32,010 nt of DNA from Selenomonadaceae bacterium UBA2897 (GCA_002350105.1 DEDT01000042.1:15220-47229), one strand, 5' to 3'; shown: positions 8,283-17,577, counted from the stretch's first letter. Translations and numbers: made by a program. The notes: generated from the sequence alone by a model not told the origin.

Positions 8283-9725
8283 ATGGTGAGCAATATGGGA
8301 ACAAGCACAGAGACGCTCTCCAATAAGAAGATCTCGAGTGCGTTTATCTATTTCTTCGGTTCTTTCGGAGGCATCCTCTTCGGCTACGATATCGGCGTCA
8401 TGACCGGTGCGCTGCCATTCCTGCAGACGGATTGGGGGCTGCAGGGCAATGCCGCGATTATCGGCTGGATCACGTCAGCGGTCATGTTTGGTGCAATCTT
8501 CGGTGGAGCGATGGCTGGCCAGCTGTCCGATCGTCTGGGACGTCGCAAGATGATCCTCATTTCGTCCCTCATCTTTGTCGTCGGCTCGGTGCTCTCTGGG
8601 TTAGCACCGGATCATGGGTCGTACTACCTGATCGGCGTCCGCATCCTGCTCGGCCTCGCGGTCGGCGCGGCTTCGGCGCTCGTCCCGGCCTATATGTCGG
8701 AGATGGCACCGGCGCGGTTGCGCGGCCGTCTCTCCGGTCTGAACCAGACGATGATCGTCTCGGGCATGCTGATTTCCTACGTCGTGGATTACCTGCTGAA
8801 GGATATCCCCGGTGACATGGCCTGGCGCCTCATGCTCGGCCTCGCCGCCGTGCCGGCCGTCATCCTGTTCCTCGGCGTGCTGCGCCTGCCGGAATCGCCG
8901 CGTTTCCTCATCCGCAACGGTGCGATTGAGGAGGCCCGCAAGGTGCTGAGTTACATCCGCCCGGCTCACGAGATTGACGCAGAGATGGCACAGATCCGTG
9001 ACACCTTCGAGAAAGAAGAGGCTGCGAACCGTCAGGGTTCCATGTCCATGCTCTTCAGCAGCAAGTACCGCTACCTCGTGACCGCTGGCGTCGGCGTCGC
9101 CGCTTTCCAGCAGTTCCAGGGCGCGAATGCGATTTTCTACTACATTCCGCTGATCGTCGAGAAGGCCACGGGCCATGCCGCGAGCTCGCTCCTCATGTGG
9201 CCGATTATCCAGGGCATCCTGCTCGTGCTCGGCTCCCTGATCTTCCTCGCGATTGCCGATAAGTTCAACCGCCGCACGCTGCTGCGCGTCGGTGGCACGA
9301 TCATGGGCCTGTCGTTCATCCTGCCTGCCATCATTAATGTGCTCGTGCCCAACACGAACCCGATGATGATCGTCTTCTTCCTTTGCGTATACGTCGCGCT
9401 CTATTCCTTCACCTGGGCGCCGCTCACGTGGGTTATCGTCGGCGAGATCTTCCCGCTGGCCATTCGCGGCCGCGCTGCCGGTCTCGCCTCCTCCTTCAAC
9501 TGGATCGGCTCGTTCCTCGTCGGCCTGCTCTTCCCGATCATGACTTCCGTGCTTTCGCAGGAGGCGGTGTTCGCCATCTTCGGCATCATCTGCCTCTGCG
9601 GCGTGCTCTTCATCACGAAATGCGTACCGGAGACGCGCGGCCATACGCTGGAGGAGATTGAGCAGCAGGGCATCGAGCATGGCGCAGCAAAGGATGAGCG
9701 CCTGGAAGCCCGCATGAATCACTGA
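8283..9725 (+). CDS. araE: Sugar:proton symporter of the MFS sugar-porter family, AraE-like
   Basis: This is a 12-helix sugar porter. Family signatures are GGILFGYDIGVMTGALPF in helix 1, the loop-2 motif GQLSDRLGRRKM, PESPRFLI before the central loop, QQFQGANAIFYYIP in helix 7 (sugar-binding glutamines), and PETRGHTLEEIE at the end. The family includes AraE, XylE and GalP. As first gene of an araB-araD-araA operon its substrate is most likely L-arabinose, though D-xylose or D-galactose cannot be excluded from sequence. The frame is open further upstream, but AAAGGA ends at 8281. In-frame starts at 8283 (ATG), 8286 (GTG) and 8295 (ATG, behind GGTGAG) are all possible; 8295 gives the shortest tail before helix 1. 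Confidence 0.88.
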   Translation: MVSNMGTSTETLSNKKISSAFIYFFGSFGGILFGYDIGVMTGALPFLQTDWGLQGNAAIIGWITSAVMFGAIFGGAMAGQLSDRLGRRKMILISSLIFVVGSVLSGLAPDHGSYYLIGVRILLGLAVGAASALVPAYMSEMAPARLRGRLSGLNQTMIVSGMLISYVVDYLLKDIPGDMAWRLMLGLAAVPAVILFLGVLRLPESPRFLIRNGAIEEARKVLSYIRPAHEIDAEMAQIRDTFEKEEAANRQGSMSMLFSSKYRYLVTAGVGVAAFQQFQGANAIFYYIPLIVEKATGHAASSLLMWPIIQGILLVLGSLIFLAIADKFNRRTLLRVGGTIMGLSFILPAIINVLVPNTNPMMIVFFLCVYVALYSFTWAPLTWVIVGEIFPLAIRGRAAGLASSFNWIGSFLVGLLFPIMTSVLSQEAVFAIFGIICLCGVLFITKCVPETRGHTLEEIEQQGIEHGAAKDERLEARMNH

Positions 9726-9743
9726 GAAATCGAGGTCTTAACC

Positions 9744-11363
9744 ATGGAATTACGAGAAGCCGCGGCATATATCCGTGAGGGCAATACGGCTTTAGGCATC
9801 GAGCTGGGTTCGACGCGCATCAAGGCCGTGCTCACGGCGCCAACCTATGAGACGATTGCCACGGGCAGCTTTGCCTGGGAAAACAAGCTGCAGGATGGCG
9901 TATGGACCTATCCGCTGGAGGAAGTCTGGCAGGGCATCGCCGCCTGCTACGGCCAGCTGGCCGCCGAGGTCAGGAGCCGCTATCATGTCGATATCGAGCG
10001 CATCGGCGCCATCGGCGTGAGTGCGATGATGCACGGCTACCTGGCCTTTGACAAGGATGGCAGGTTGCTCGTGCCCTTCCGCACCTGGCGCAACGCCATC
10101 ACGGAGGAAGCGGCGGCGAAGCTATCCAAGCTCTTCCAGTTCAACATCCCGCAGCGCTGGAGCATCGCGCACCTCTATCAGGCCATGCTGAATGATGAGC
10201 CGCATGTGAAGGATATCGCCTCGCTGACGACCCTCGCTGGCTACGTCCACGAGCAGCTCTCGGGCGAGCACATCCTCGGCGTTGGCGATGCCTCGGGCAT
10301 GTTCCCGCTCACGGCAGACGGTGCCTACGATAAAGAAAAGCTGTCGCAATTTTCCGTGCTCGTGCACGATAAGGGGCATAGCTGGCAGCTGGAAGAGCTC
10401 CTGCCCGCCATCCGCATGGCCGGCGAGAGCGCGGGCCAGCTCACGGCAGAGGGTGCGAAGAAGCTTGACCCGTCGGGCCACCTGCAGGCGGGCGCGCTCA
10501 TGGCGCCGCCCGAGGGTGATGCGGGCACGGGCATGGTCAGCACGAACGCCGTGCGGCCCTGCACCGGCAATATCTCGGTCGGCACCTCGGCGTTCTCCAT
10601 GAACGTATTGGAGAAGCCGCTATCCACCTGGCATCAGGACATCGACGTCGTGGCGACGCCGGACGGCGCGCCCGTCGCGATGGTGCACGTCAATAACTGC
10701 TCCTCGGACCTCAACGCCTGGGTGGAGCTGTTCCGCGAGTTCGCGGACTACCTGGGCACGCCCGTGGCACCGGATGAGCTCTACAAGCTCCTGCTGGTGC
10801 ACACGGCCAAGGGCGATGCGGATGCGGGCGGTATCGTGAACTACAGCTGCCTGTCCGGCGAGAATATCACGCGCCTCGCCAGCGGCCGCCCGCTCTGCGT
10901 GCGCACGCCGCACAGCCATTTTAACCTGCCGAACTTCATGCTCGCCCAGCTCTACGGTGCCTTTGCGCCGCTGAAGATCGGCATGGACATCCTCATGCGG
11001 GAGGAAAAGATCCGCACGGACGCCATGGTGGCGCAGGGCGGGCTCTTCCGCACGCCGGTCATCGCGCAGCAGGTGCTCGCGAACGCCCTGAACCTGCCGA
11101 TTACGGTCATGGATACGGCGAGCGAAGGCGGCCCCTGGGGCATGGCTGTGCTCGCCTGGTACACGAAGCTCACCCAGGCCGGGCGGCAGCAGACGCTGGC
11201 GGATTTCCTCGACGAGGAAGTCTTCAAGGATGCCGAGGGCACGACGCTCATGCCGGAGCCTGCGGGCGTCAGGGGCTGCGAGCAGTTCATCGCGCGCTAC
11301 CGCGCGGCTCTGCCCGTCGAGCAGCTGGCCACGGAGAAGCTGGCCGATACAGAGGAGGCATGA
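9744..11363 (+). CDS. araB: FGGY-family ribulokinase
   Basis: This 539-residue protein has the two-domain FGGY kinase fold. Near the N-terminus LGIELGSTRIKAVL (~18-31) is the phosphate-binding loop of the actin-like ATPase. GVSAMMHGYLAFD (~90) is the sugar-site segment, and the C-terminal half has GNISVGTSAFSMNV and AQGGLFRTPVIAQQ with ASEGGPWGMA near the ATP site. In the pathway it phosphorylates L-ribulose to L-ribulose 5-phosphate. It resembles the clostridial ribulokinase type rather than classic E. coli AraB, so the substrate is assigned from its place between the transporter and araD/araA. It begins 18 bases after the transporter. Its TGA lies at 11361-11363, inside the ribosome-site-to-start interval of araD. 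Confidence 0.85.
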   Translation: MELREAAAYIREGNTALGIELGSTRIKAVLTAPTYETIATGSFAWENKLQDGVWTYPLEEVWQGIAACYGQLAAEVRSRYHVDIERIGAIGVSAMMHGYLAFDKDGRLLVPFRTWRNAITEEAAAKLSKLFQFNIPQRWSIAHLYQAMLNDEPHVKDIASLTTLAGYVHEQLSGEHILGVGDASGMFPLTADGAYDKEKLSQFSVLVHDKGHSWQLEELLPAIRMAGESAGQLTAEGAKKLDPSGHLQAGALMAPPEGDAGTGMVSTNAVRPCTGNISVGTSAFSMNVLEKPLSTWHQDIDVVATPDGAPVAMVHVNNCSSDLNAWVELFREFADYLGTPVAPDELYKLLLVHTAKGDADAGGIVNYSCLSGENITRLASGRPLCVRTPHSHFNLPNFMLAQLYGAFAPLKIGMDILMREEKIRTDAMVAQGGLFRTPVIAQQVLANALNLPITVMDTASEGGPWGMAVLAWYTKLTQAGRQQTLADFLDEEVFKDAEGTTLMPEPAGVRGCEQFIARYRAALPVEQLATEKLADTEEA

Positions 11364-11365
11364 CC

Positions 11366-12094
11366 ATGCTGGAAGCATTGAAAAAGGAAGTCTGGGAGGC
11401 CAATGAGGCGCTGCCGAAACTCGGGCTCGTGACCTTTACCTGGGGCAACGTCTCAGGCATCGACCGCGAGCAGGGGCTCTTCGTCATCAAGCCTTCGGGC
11501 GTGCCCTACGAGCAGCTGCAGCCCGAGGATATGGTGGTCGTCGATCTGAGCGGGCGCGTCGTGGAGGGCAGGCTGAATCCCTCCAGCGATACCCTCACGC
11601 ATGCCGTACTCTACCGTTCCTTCCCGCATATCGGCGGCATCGTGCATGCCCACTCGCCCTGGGCCGTGTCCTTTGCCCAGGCGGGCGTGCCCGTCGAGGC
11701 CATGGGCACGACGCATGCCGATACCTTCTACGGTGACGTACCCGTGACGGATGCGCTGACCAAGGAGGAAATCGAGGGTGCCTATGAGGAGAACACGGGC
11801 AAGGTCATCGTGCGCCGCTTCACGGAGCTGGGGCTGGACGCCGATGCCGTGCCGGGCGTGCTCGTGCGGCAGCACGGGCCTTTCACCTGGGGCAAGAGCC
11901 CGATGAAGGCCGTGGAGAACGCGAAGATCCTCGAGGTCGTGGCGGAGATGAACTATCACACGCTGCAGCTCACGCGTGCCGATACCCGCGTGCCGCAGTT
12001 CCTGCTCGACAAGCATTACTACCGCAAGCACGGTGCGAACGCCTACTACGGCCAGGACAATGCGAAGTCGCAGAGCGGCGCCACGCATCATTGA
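11366..12094 (+). CDS. araD: L-ribulose-5-phosphate 4-epimerase
   Basis: This is a class II aldolase-like zinc epimerase of about 242 residues. Diagnostic parts are LVTFTWGNVSG near the N-terminus, KPSGVPYEQL (phosphate binding), GGIVHAHSPWAVSFAQAG (two zinc histidines), GTTHADTFYGDVPVT, and VLVRQHGPFTWGKSP (third zinc histidine). The enzyme converts L-ribulose 5-phosphate to D-xylulose 5-phosphate, which enters the pentose phosphate pathway. Two starts are possible. ATG at 11360 overlaps the araB stop but sits only one base from AGGAGG (11353-11358). ATG at 11366 has ideal 7-base spacing and gives the family's normal beginning (MLEALKKEV), so 11366 is chosen. Translation is coupled to araB. 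Confidence 0.93.
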   Translation: MLEALKKEVWEANEALPKLGLVTFTWGNVSGIDREQGLFVIKPSGVPYEQLQPEDMVVVDLSGRVVEGRLNPSSDTLTHAVLYRSFPHIGGIVHAHSPWAVSFAQAGVPVEAMGTTHADTFYGDVPVTDALTKEEIEGAYEENTGKVIVRRFTELGLDADAVPGVLVRQHGPFTWGKSPMKAVENAKILEVVAEMNYHTLQLTRADTRVPQFLLDKHYYRKHGANAYYGQDNAKSQSGATHH

Positions 12095-12138
12095 GATAAC
12101 GACAAGTTATGATTTCAAATATAAAGGAGTAATCGATC

Positions 12139-13563
12139 ATGCAGAACACTAACGATTATGAATTCTGGTTCGTAGCTGGCAGCCAGCACCTCTATGGCGA
12201 GGAGCAGCTGAAGAATGTGGCGCGCGACGCCGAGGACATCGTGAACAAGCTCAACGCGAGCGGCAAGCTGCCGTATCCCATCGTGTTCAAAGGCGTCATG
12301 ACGACGGCCGACAGCATCACGGACTTCATGAAGGAAGTCAACTATCAGGACAAGGTCGCGGGCGTTATGGCCTGGATGCATACGTTCTCCCCAGCCAAGA
12401 ACTGGATCCGCGGCGAAGTCCTGCTGCAGAAGCCGCTGCTGCATTTCGCGACGCAGTATCTCGACAAGATTCCGTACGACACCATCGATTTCGACTATAT
12501 GAACCTGAACCAGAGTGCCCATGGCGATCGCGAGTACGGCTATATCAATGCCCGTCTCGGCCTGCAGAACAAGATCGTCTACGGCCATTGGCAGGATGAG
12601 GAAGTCCTGCAGGAAGTCGCAGACTGGGAGGATGTGGCCGTCGCCTACAACGAGAGCTTCCACATCAAGGTCTGCCGCTTCGGCGATACGATGCGCAACG
12701 TCGCGGTCACCGAGGGCGACAAGGTACAGGCGCAGATTCAGCTGGGCTGGACTGTGGACTACTGGCCGGTCGGCGACCTCGTGGCCGTCATCGACGCCGT
12801 GGATGAGAAGGATATCGACGCGGAGTATGCGAAGCTGCAGCAGGAGTACCAGCTGAACCCGCAGGATAACGATGCGCAGAAGTTCGAGCACAACACGCGC
12901 TATCAGCTGCGTGAGTATCTCGGCATCAAGAAGTTCCTCGATGACCGCGGTTACACGGCTTTCACGACGAACTTCGAGGACCTCAAGGGCCTCGAGCAGC
13001 TGCCGGGCCTCGCGGCGCAGCTCCTGATGCGCGACGGCTACGGCTTCGGCGCCGAGGGCGATTGGAAGACGGCAGCACTCGGCCGCCTGCTGAAGATCCT
13101 CGCGCACAATAAGCGCACGGTCTTCATGGAGGATTACACGCTCGATCTGCGCAAGGGGCATGAGGCCATCCTCGGCTCGCATATGCTGGAGGTCGATCCG
13201 ACCATCGCCAGCGACAAGCCGCGCGTTGAGGTACATCCGCTGGATATCGGTGACAAGGACGATCCGGCCCGCCTCGTGTTCTCGGGCAGCGAGGGCGAAG
13301 GCATCGACGTCACCGTGGCCGACTTCCGCGATGGCTTCCGCATGATCTACTATCCGGTGGATTGCCACAAGGCCGAGGCCGAGACGCCGCATCTGCCGGT
13401 GGCGAAGCAGCTCTGGACGCCGAAATGCGGCCTCAAGGCCGGTGCGACGCAGTGGATTCAGGCCGGCGGCGGCCATCACACGGTGCTGAGCTTCACGGTG
13501 AAGCCCCAGCAGCTGCGTGACCTCGCCACGATGCTCCACTGCCAGCTCGTCGAGATTCAGTAA
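12139..13563 (+). CDS. araA: L-arabinose isomerase
   Basis: The full-length 474-residue AraA begins EFWFVAGSQHLYG. It contains MAWMHTFSPAKNWIRG (~85-100), LHFATQYLDKIPYDTIDFDYMNLNQSAHGDREYG and the metal ligands Glu306 (GAEGDWKTA), Glu331 (FMEDYTL), His348 (GSHMLEVDP) and His446 or His447 (GGGHHTVLS). It converts L-arabinose to L-ribulose in the cytosol with Mn2+ or a similar ion. The ATG follows AAAGGAG (12122-12128). It is the last gene of the operon transporter-araB-araD-araA, ending at a strong two-way terminator. Placing the first pathway enzyme last is common in Firmicutes-type variants. Confidence 0.98.
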   Translation: MQNTNDYEFWFVAGSQHLYGEEQLKNVARDAEDIVNKLNASGKLPYPIVFKGVMTTADSITDFMKEVNYQDKVAGVMAWMHTFSPAKNWIRGEVLLQKPLLHFATQYLDKIPYDTIDFDYMNLNQSAHGDREYGYINARLGLQNKIVYGHWQDEEVLQEVADWEDVAVAYNESFHIKVCRFGDTMRNVAVTEGDKVQAQIQLGWTVDYWPVGDLVAVIDAVDEKDIDAEYAKLQQEYQLNPQDNDAQKFEHNTRYQLREYLGIKKFLDDRGYTAFTTNFEDLKGLEQLPGLAAQLLMRDGYGFGAEGDWKTAALGRLLKILAHNKRTVFMEDYTLDLRKGHEAILGSHMLEVDPTIASDKPRVEVHPLDIGDKDDPARLVFSGSEGEGIDVTVADFRDGFRMIYYPVDCHKAEAETPHLPVAKQLWTPKCGLKAGATQWIQAGGGHHTVLSFTVKPQQLRDLATMLHCQLVEIQ

Positions 13564-13623
13564 AAAGGCTTCGCTGCCCCTTTTGCAACAAAAATAGTAA
13601 GATCTCCAACAGATAAGCAGATA

Positions 13624-13662
13624 AAAATTCCCGCTCAGCCGTGCGAACTGAGCGGGAATTTT
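13624..13662. terminator. Bidirectional terminator between araA and the LacI-type gene
   Basis: A perfect 15-bp inverted repeat (13624-13638 and 13648-13662; AAAATTCCCGCTCAG with its complement) has a 9-base loop. T runs lie on both strands, so it can end both convergent transcripts. Confidence 0.92.
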
Positions 13663-13676
13663 GCTATGTCTGCAAC

Positions 13677-14696
13677 TTAGAGATTGGGCAGCAGGCGGAT
13701 TTCGTTCTGCATGATGTATTGCTGCCGGTTCGGCTGCAGGCCGTTGATGAGCTTGTCGTAGACGAGCTGCATGGCCTTCTGGCCCTGCTGATGCGGGTGC
13801 TGGTAGAGCACGGCATCGATGACGTGCTGTTCGACCATTTCGCGCGTGGGCGGCGTGTTGTCGAAGGCGATGATCGTGATGTCCTGCTCGCGGTGCAGGG
13901 CGCGGATGGCGCGGCAGGTGCCGTAGGTGCCGCCTGAGCTCGCGAGGAAGAGCGCGTTGATGTCGGGATGTGCCTTGAGCATGCGCTGCGTGGCCTCGTA
14001 GGCCTGCACATCGTCATCGTTGTCCTCCCAGACCGCTGCGACATGATTTTCTCCCGTCGCCGTGATGGCTTCGGTAAAGCCTTGCAGGCGCTGCTGATGG
14101 CCGAGCAGGCGGCGGGAACCGACGGTGACGCCGCAGGTGTAGGGGCCGCGGCCGATGAGCTGCAGCAGCGCCCCCGCCGTCTCGCCGCCGTTGCGGTAGT
14201 CGGGGCCGACGTAGACGTGCGCGTCCGCCTGCTCGATGTCGTTGTTCAGCGCGACGACAAAGATATCCTTCTTGATGCAGGCGTTGATTTTCTCTACGAT
14301 GCACGGGTCACTGATGGGGTTGATGATGAGCGCGTTGACCTCATCTGCGAGTTCGTCGATGATGGCGGCCTGTGCTGCCACGTCGTAGCCGTGGGTAAGC
14401 CGCCAGATGACGCGCAGGCCGAAGAGCTGGTATTTTTCCTCTGCATGCTGCATGGCCGTCACCACGTCGTCGAAGAAGGCGATGCCCTCGGAAGGCATCA
14501 CGATGCCCACGGTGGGATGCTTGCGCCGCGCCGTGAGCGCCTTGCCGACGGGATTCGGGCGGTAGTGCATCTTCTCGGCCATCTCCCGGATCATCGCCGC
14601 CTTGGCGGGATTGACGTTGCCGCGGTTGTTCAGCACGCGATCGACCGTCCCCCGGGATACCCCGCATAAATCTGCTAATTGTTTGATGGTGACCAT
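13677..14696 (-). CDS. LacI-family transcriptional regulator (probable arabinose-operon regulator)
   Basis: This 339-residue regulator starts with a LacI-type DNA-binding domain, TIKQLADLCGVSRGTVDRVLNNRGNV, followed by hinge helix residues NPVGKALTARR. A periplasmic-binding-protein-like sensor domain (VGIVMPSEGIAFFDDV..., LIINPISDP, VALNNDIE, GRGPYTCGVTVGS, FLASSGGTYG, IIAFDNTPP) fills the rest. The open frame extends 21 codons upstream, but ATG at 14694-14696 sits 8 bases after AAAGGGG and matches the family start. It is convergent with the ara operon, so a sugar-responsive repressor role there is likely but unproven, as no operator was identified. Its own promoter has an extended -10 (TGGTATATT) near 14730 on this strand. 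Confidence 0.83.
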   Translation of the reverse strand: MVTIKQLADLCGVSRGTVDRVLNNRGNVNPAKAAMIREMAEKMHYRPNPVGKALTARRKHPTVGIVMPSEGIAFFDDVVTAMQHAEEKYQLFGLRVIWRLTHGYDVAAQAAIIDELADEVNALIINPISDPCIVEKINACIKKDIFVVALNNDIEQADAHVYVGPDYRNGGETAGALLQLIGRGPYTCGVTVGSRRLLGHQQRLQGFTEAITATGENHVAAVWEDNDDDVQAYEATQRMLKAHPDINALFLASSGGTYGTCRAIRALHREQDITIIAFDNTPPTREMVEQHVIDAVLYQHPHQQGQKAMQLVYDKLINGLQPNRQQYIMQNEIRLLPNL

Positions 14697-14756
14697 AGGC
14701 TGGCCCCTTTCTTTCTGGCATTTGCTTAAATATACCATAATATTCGGCTTTTTATG

Positions 14757-14788
14757 CAAAAAATCCTGCCTGTATGAGGCAGGCAGGA
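14757..14788 (-). terminator. Malic enzyme terminator
   Basis: On the minus strand TCCTGCCTG (14788-14780) pairs perfectly with CAGGCAGGA (14772-14764) across a 7-base loop, followed by a run of U. It separates the malic enzyme transcript from the downstream regulator gene. Confidence 0.88.
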
Positions 14789-14805
14789 GGGGATTCTTTA
14801 GGGAA

Positions 14806-16038
14806 TTATTTTTTCAGCAGCTCACGCGTATGGCGGGCAACCGCCTCTGGCGTGACATCCTTGCGACGGGCAACGCCGGTCTCGATGGCGGCTTTCGCCA
14901 CGGCAGCGGCGACCGTCGGCGCGACATCCGGGTTGAACAGGCTCGTGATGACATTATCTGCCGTGAGTTCCGATGCGGGCACGAGATTCGCGAGCGCATG
15001 GGCAGCGGCGGCGGCCATCGCGTCGTTGATGTCGGTGGCGCGCACATCGAGGGCGCCGCGGAAGATACCCGGGAAGGCCAGCAGGTTGTTGACCTGGTTC
15101 GGGAAGTCGGAGCGGCCCGTGCCCACGACGCTGGCACCGGCGGCTTTGGCGACATCCGGCATGATCTCCGGCGTCGGGTTGGCCATGGCCATGATGATGG
15201 GATCTTTCGCCATGGACTTCACCATATCCGGCGTCACGCAGTCGGCGACGGAGACGCCGATGAAGACGTCAGCGCAGCGCAGGACCTCGGCGAGGGTACC
15301 GGCCTCATGCTGCGGGTTTGTGACCGTGGCGATATCGTCCTTGTACGGGTTCATGCCCTCCGGGCGGCCCGTGTAGATCGCGCCGTGCGTATCGCAGAGG
15401 ATGATGTTCTTGCCGCCCATGCTCTCGATGAGGCGGGTGATGGCCTGACCGGCCGCGCCCGCGCCGTTGACGACGAACTTCGCCTCCTCGAACTTGCGGC
15501 CCGTGAGCTTGAAGGCGTTGATGAGGGCCGAGACGACGACGATGGCCGTGCCGTGCTGGTCATCGTGGAAGACCGGGATATCGAGCCTGGCCTTCAGTGC
15601 CTTCTCGATGTCGAAGCACTGCGGTGCCTTGATGTCCTCGAGGTTGATGCCGCCGAAGCCCGGGGCGATGAGCTCCACCGTGCGCACGACTTCATCGGGG
15701 TCCTGTGTGTTCAGGCAGATGGGGAACGCATCGACGCCAGCGAAGCCCTTGAAGAGGATGGCCTTGCCCTCCATGACGGGCAGGCCCGCACCTGCGCCGA
15801 TGTTGCCGAGACCCAGCACGGCCGTGCCGTTCGTGACGACCGCGACCATGTTGCCCTTGGCCGTGTAGTCGTAGATTTTCTCCGGGTCATCCTTGATGGC
15901 GAGGCAGGGCTCGGCCACGCCCGGCGAATAGGCCAGCGTGAGGTCGCGGGATTTCTCCAGCGGTACCTTGCTCCCGACCTCGATTTTTCCCTGATGTTCT
16001 TTATGCAGACGCAATGCAGCTTCCTTGACGTCACTCAT
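14806..16038 (-). CDS. NAD(P)-dependent malic enzyme (short type)
   Basis: The 410-residue protein is a bacterial short malic enzyme without a phosphotransacetylase-like extension. Conserved parts are LTLAYSPGVAEPC (~30-42), VTNGTAVLGLGNIGAGAGLPVMEGKA (~65-90), the metal-site region FGGINLEDIKAPQCF, VFHDDQHGTAIV (~140-152), the dinucleotide loop VVNGAGAAGQAI (~175-187) and MANPTPEI. It decarboxylates L-malate to pyruvate while making NADH or NADPH; cofactor preference cannot be read with confidence. An open frame extends upstream, but ATG 16038-16036 follows GGGAG by 8 bases and gives the usual MSDVKEAAL start. It has its own terminator and an extended -10 (TGCTATAAT) upstream, so it is probably monocistronic. 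Confidence 0.95.
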   Translation of the reverse strand: MSDVKEAALRLHKEHQGKIEVGSKVPLEKSRDLTLAYSPGVAEPCLAIKDDPEKIYDYTAKGNMVAVVTNGTAVLGLGNIGAGAGLPVMEGKAILFKGFAGVDAFPICLNTQDPDEVVRTVELIAPGFGGINLEDIKAPQCFDIEKALKARLDIPVFHDDQHGTAIVVVSALINAFKLTGRKFEEAKFVVNGAGAAGQAITRLIESMGGKNIILCDTHGAIYTGRPEGMNPYKDDIATVTNPQHEAGTLAEVLRCADVFIGVSVADCVTPDMVKSMAKDPIIMAMANPTPEIMPDVAKAAGASVVGTGRSDFPNQVNNLLAFPGIFRGALDVRATDINDAMAAAAAHALANLVPASELTADNVITSLFNPDVAPTVAAAVAKAAIETGVARRKDVTPEAVARHTRELLKK

Positions 16039-16099
16039 GCTATATGCTCCCTTCGTATTATGGGGTTGGCGCATCAGCGCCCCTCTGTTCAAGGCCTAT

Positions 16100-16108
16100 A
16101 TTATAGCA
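16100..16108 (-). promoter_or_regulatory. Probable malic enzyme promoter (extended -10)
   Basis: On the minus strand TGCTATAAT (16108-16100); the -35 region is weak. The start point would be near 16093, about 55 bases before the gene. Confidence 0.55.
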
Positions 16109-16185
16109 GATTATCTTTCGCTTCTGTGTCATAGGTTACATAAATAGGTAAAATTTTTATCACGAAACCGTTTGCGTTGTATAGC

Positions 16186-16225
16186 AAAAGTAACGTACCT
16201 GCGGATAAACAGGTACGTTACTTTT
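16186..16225. terminator. Terminator of the LCP gene
   Basis: A perfect 16-bp inverted repeat (16186-16201 and 16210-16225; AAAAGTAACGTACCTG and its complement) with an 8-base loop lies 20 bases after the stop of the minus-strand LCP gene. It is symmetric, with four T on either strand. Confidence 0.82.
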
Positions 16226-16244
16226 AATCTTCGTGGATAATTGG

Positions 16245-17495
16245 TCAGTTGGATTTGCCGGAAGCCGTGCCGGGCGTCGGGGCAGCTGGTGCTGCGGGCG
16301 GCGTCGCTGGCGTCTCTTCGTGGCGACCGGGTTTCTCGTCGCTGCTGCTGTCGCGCGTGTTGCGCGTCTCGCTCTCGTCGCGGTTCTTGCTGCGAGTCTC
16401 GTGGCGGCTGCTGTCCTCGCGGCTGCGGTTCTTGTCCTTCAGCCCTGAGGTGTGCTGGCTGCCCGAACTGCGGCCGATGGAGGTATCGCTGGCCGGGACC
16501 TCGCGTGCCGTGGAGGGGATGGATTTCTCGTACTCATCGACGGCATCCTCGAGGCTGCGGCGGGCCTTGGCGCTCATCGTGATGCCCAGCTTGCTCGCGA
16601 GCATCGTGCGCATCTCCTTGATGTCGGGGATCCAGTAGCTGATGCCCTCGATATAGAGTGGCTTGCCGGGGACCATTTCCGTGTCGAGGCCGTTCTTCCT
16701 GGCCTCCTTCAGTGTGCCCGCGAACTCCAGCAGCTGGCGCGCCGAGAGATCTGTCTTCACGGAGTCCATGACGGAGCGGATGACCTGGGGCAGGCGCGGG
16801 ATGACGGCCGGGCTCGTCAGCTTGTCCATGCAGGCCTGCATGAACTTCTGCTGGCGCTTGATGCGGCCGATATCGCCCTCCTCGTCGCGGAAGCGCACGT
16901 AGGTGACGGCTGTCTTGCCGTCCATGTGCTGCATGCCCGGCTGCAGGTCGATGACAAGGCCGCCGTCATCGTCCCAGGGATCCGTGTAGTACATGCGCTT
17001 CTCGACATTGACATCGATACCGCCGAGGGCGTCGATGATCTTGGTAAAGGCATGGGTATTGATGATGATATAGTGGTCGATGTCGACGCCGAGGAAGTTC
17101 TCCACCGTGTCCTGCGAGAGCTTCTCACCGCCATAGGCGTAGGCGGCGTTGATCTTGTCGAAGCCGTGTCCCTTGATCTTCACGCGCGTGTCGCGCGGTA
17201 CGGACAGCAGCGCGGCCTTGTCCTGTTTGGGGTCGACCGTGGCCACCATGAGCGTATCGGAGCGGCCCACATCGTTCTCGCGGGAATCCACGCCCATGAT
17301 CATGATCGTGGACTTGTCGTGGGCCTTCAGCAGGCCGTTGTCCACAGCCTGTTCCACCGGCTTATCGAGCAGGCTGGTGGAGGCGAAGATGGCCCCTGCG
17401 GCCGCTGCGCCCAGGAAGCAGAGAATCAGCAGGACCCAGGGCCAGATCCGCCGCTTGCGGCGCTGTCGCCGCGGTGGCATCGATGAATTTGCCAA
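16245..17495 (-). CDS. LytR-CpsA-Psr (LCP) family cell-wall ligase
   Basis: The 416-residue protein has a basic N-terminus, one membrane anchor (RIWPWVLLILCFLGAAAAGAIFA, ~16-38) and an extracytoplasmic LCP domain. Motifs are MIMGVDSRENDVGRSDTLMVAT (~65-86), SVPRDTRVKIKGHGFDKINAAYAYGG (~98-123) and VTYVRFRDEEGDIGRIKRQQKF (~200-220), carrying the arginines and aspartates that hold the polyprenyl pyrophosphate. LCP enzymes attach glycopolymers to peptidoglycan or other carriers. The last ~110 residues form a Ser/Arg/Asp/Glu-rich disordered tail ending in Pro/Ala. The start appears to be TTG (17495-17493) behind AAGAAGG; an in-frame ATG five codons later is the alternative. A good promoter lies upstream. 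Confidence 0.92.
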   Translation of the reverse strand: MANSSMPPRRQRRKRRIWPWVLLILCFLGAAAAGAIFASTSLLDKPVEQAVDNGLLKAHDKSTIMIMGVDSRENDVGRSDTLMVATVDPKQDKAALLSVPRDTRVKIKGHGFDKINAAYAYGGEKLSQDTVENFLGVDIDHYIIINTHAFTKIIDALGGIDVNVEKRMYYTDPWDDDGGLVIDLQPGMQHMDGKTAVTYVRFRDEEGDIGRIKRQQKFMQACMDKLTSPAVIPRLPQVIRSVMDSVKTDLSARQLLEFAGTLKEARKNGLDTEMVPGKPLYIEGISYWIPDIKEMRTMLASKLGITMSAKARRSLEDAVDEYEKSIPSTAREVPASDTSIGRSSGSQHTSGLKDKNRSREDSSRHETRSKNRDESETRNTRDSSSDEKPGRHEETPATPPAAPAAPTPGTASGKSN

Positions 17496-17548
17496 ATTTT
17501 ATACCTTCTTTTCCATATCTGCACTTTGCAAAATTGTAAGTATCTACT

Positions 17549-17577
17549 ATTATAGAGATAAGCTGTCAATGATGCAA
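17549..17577 (-). promoter_or_regulatory. Promoter of the LCP gene
   Basis: On the minus strand TTGCAT (17577-17572), a 17-base spacer and TATAAT (17554-17549). The start point would be near 17542. Confidence 0.75.

Noticed and set aside
14602..16134. Long plus-strand open frame opposite the LacI-type and malic enzyme genes
   Set aside because: It is a mirror of two well-supported genes with strong family motifs and crosses their terminator; no domain is visible.
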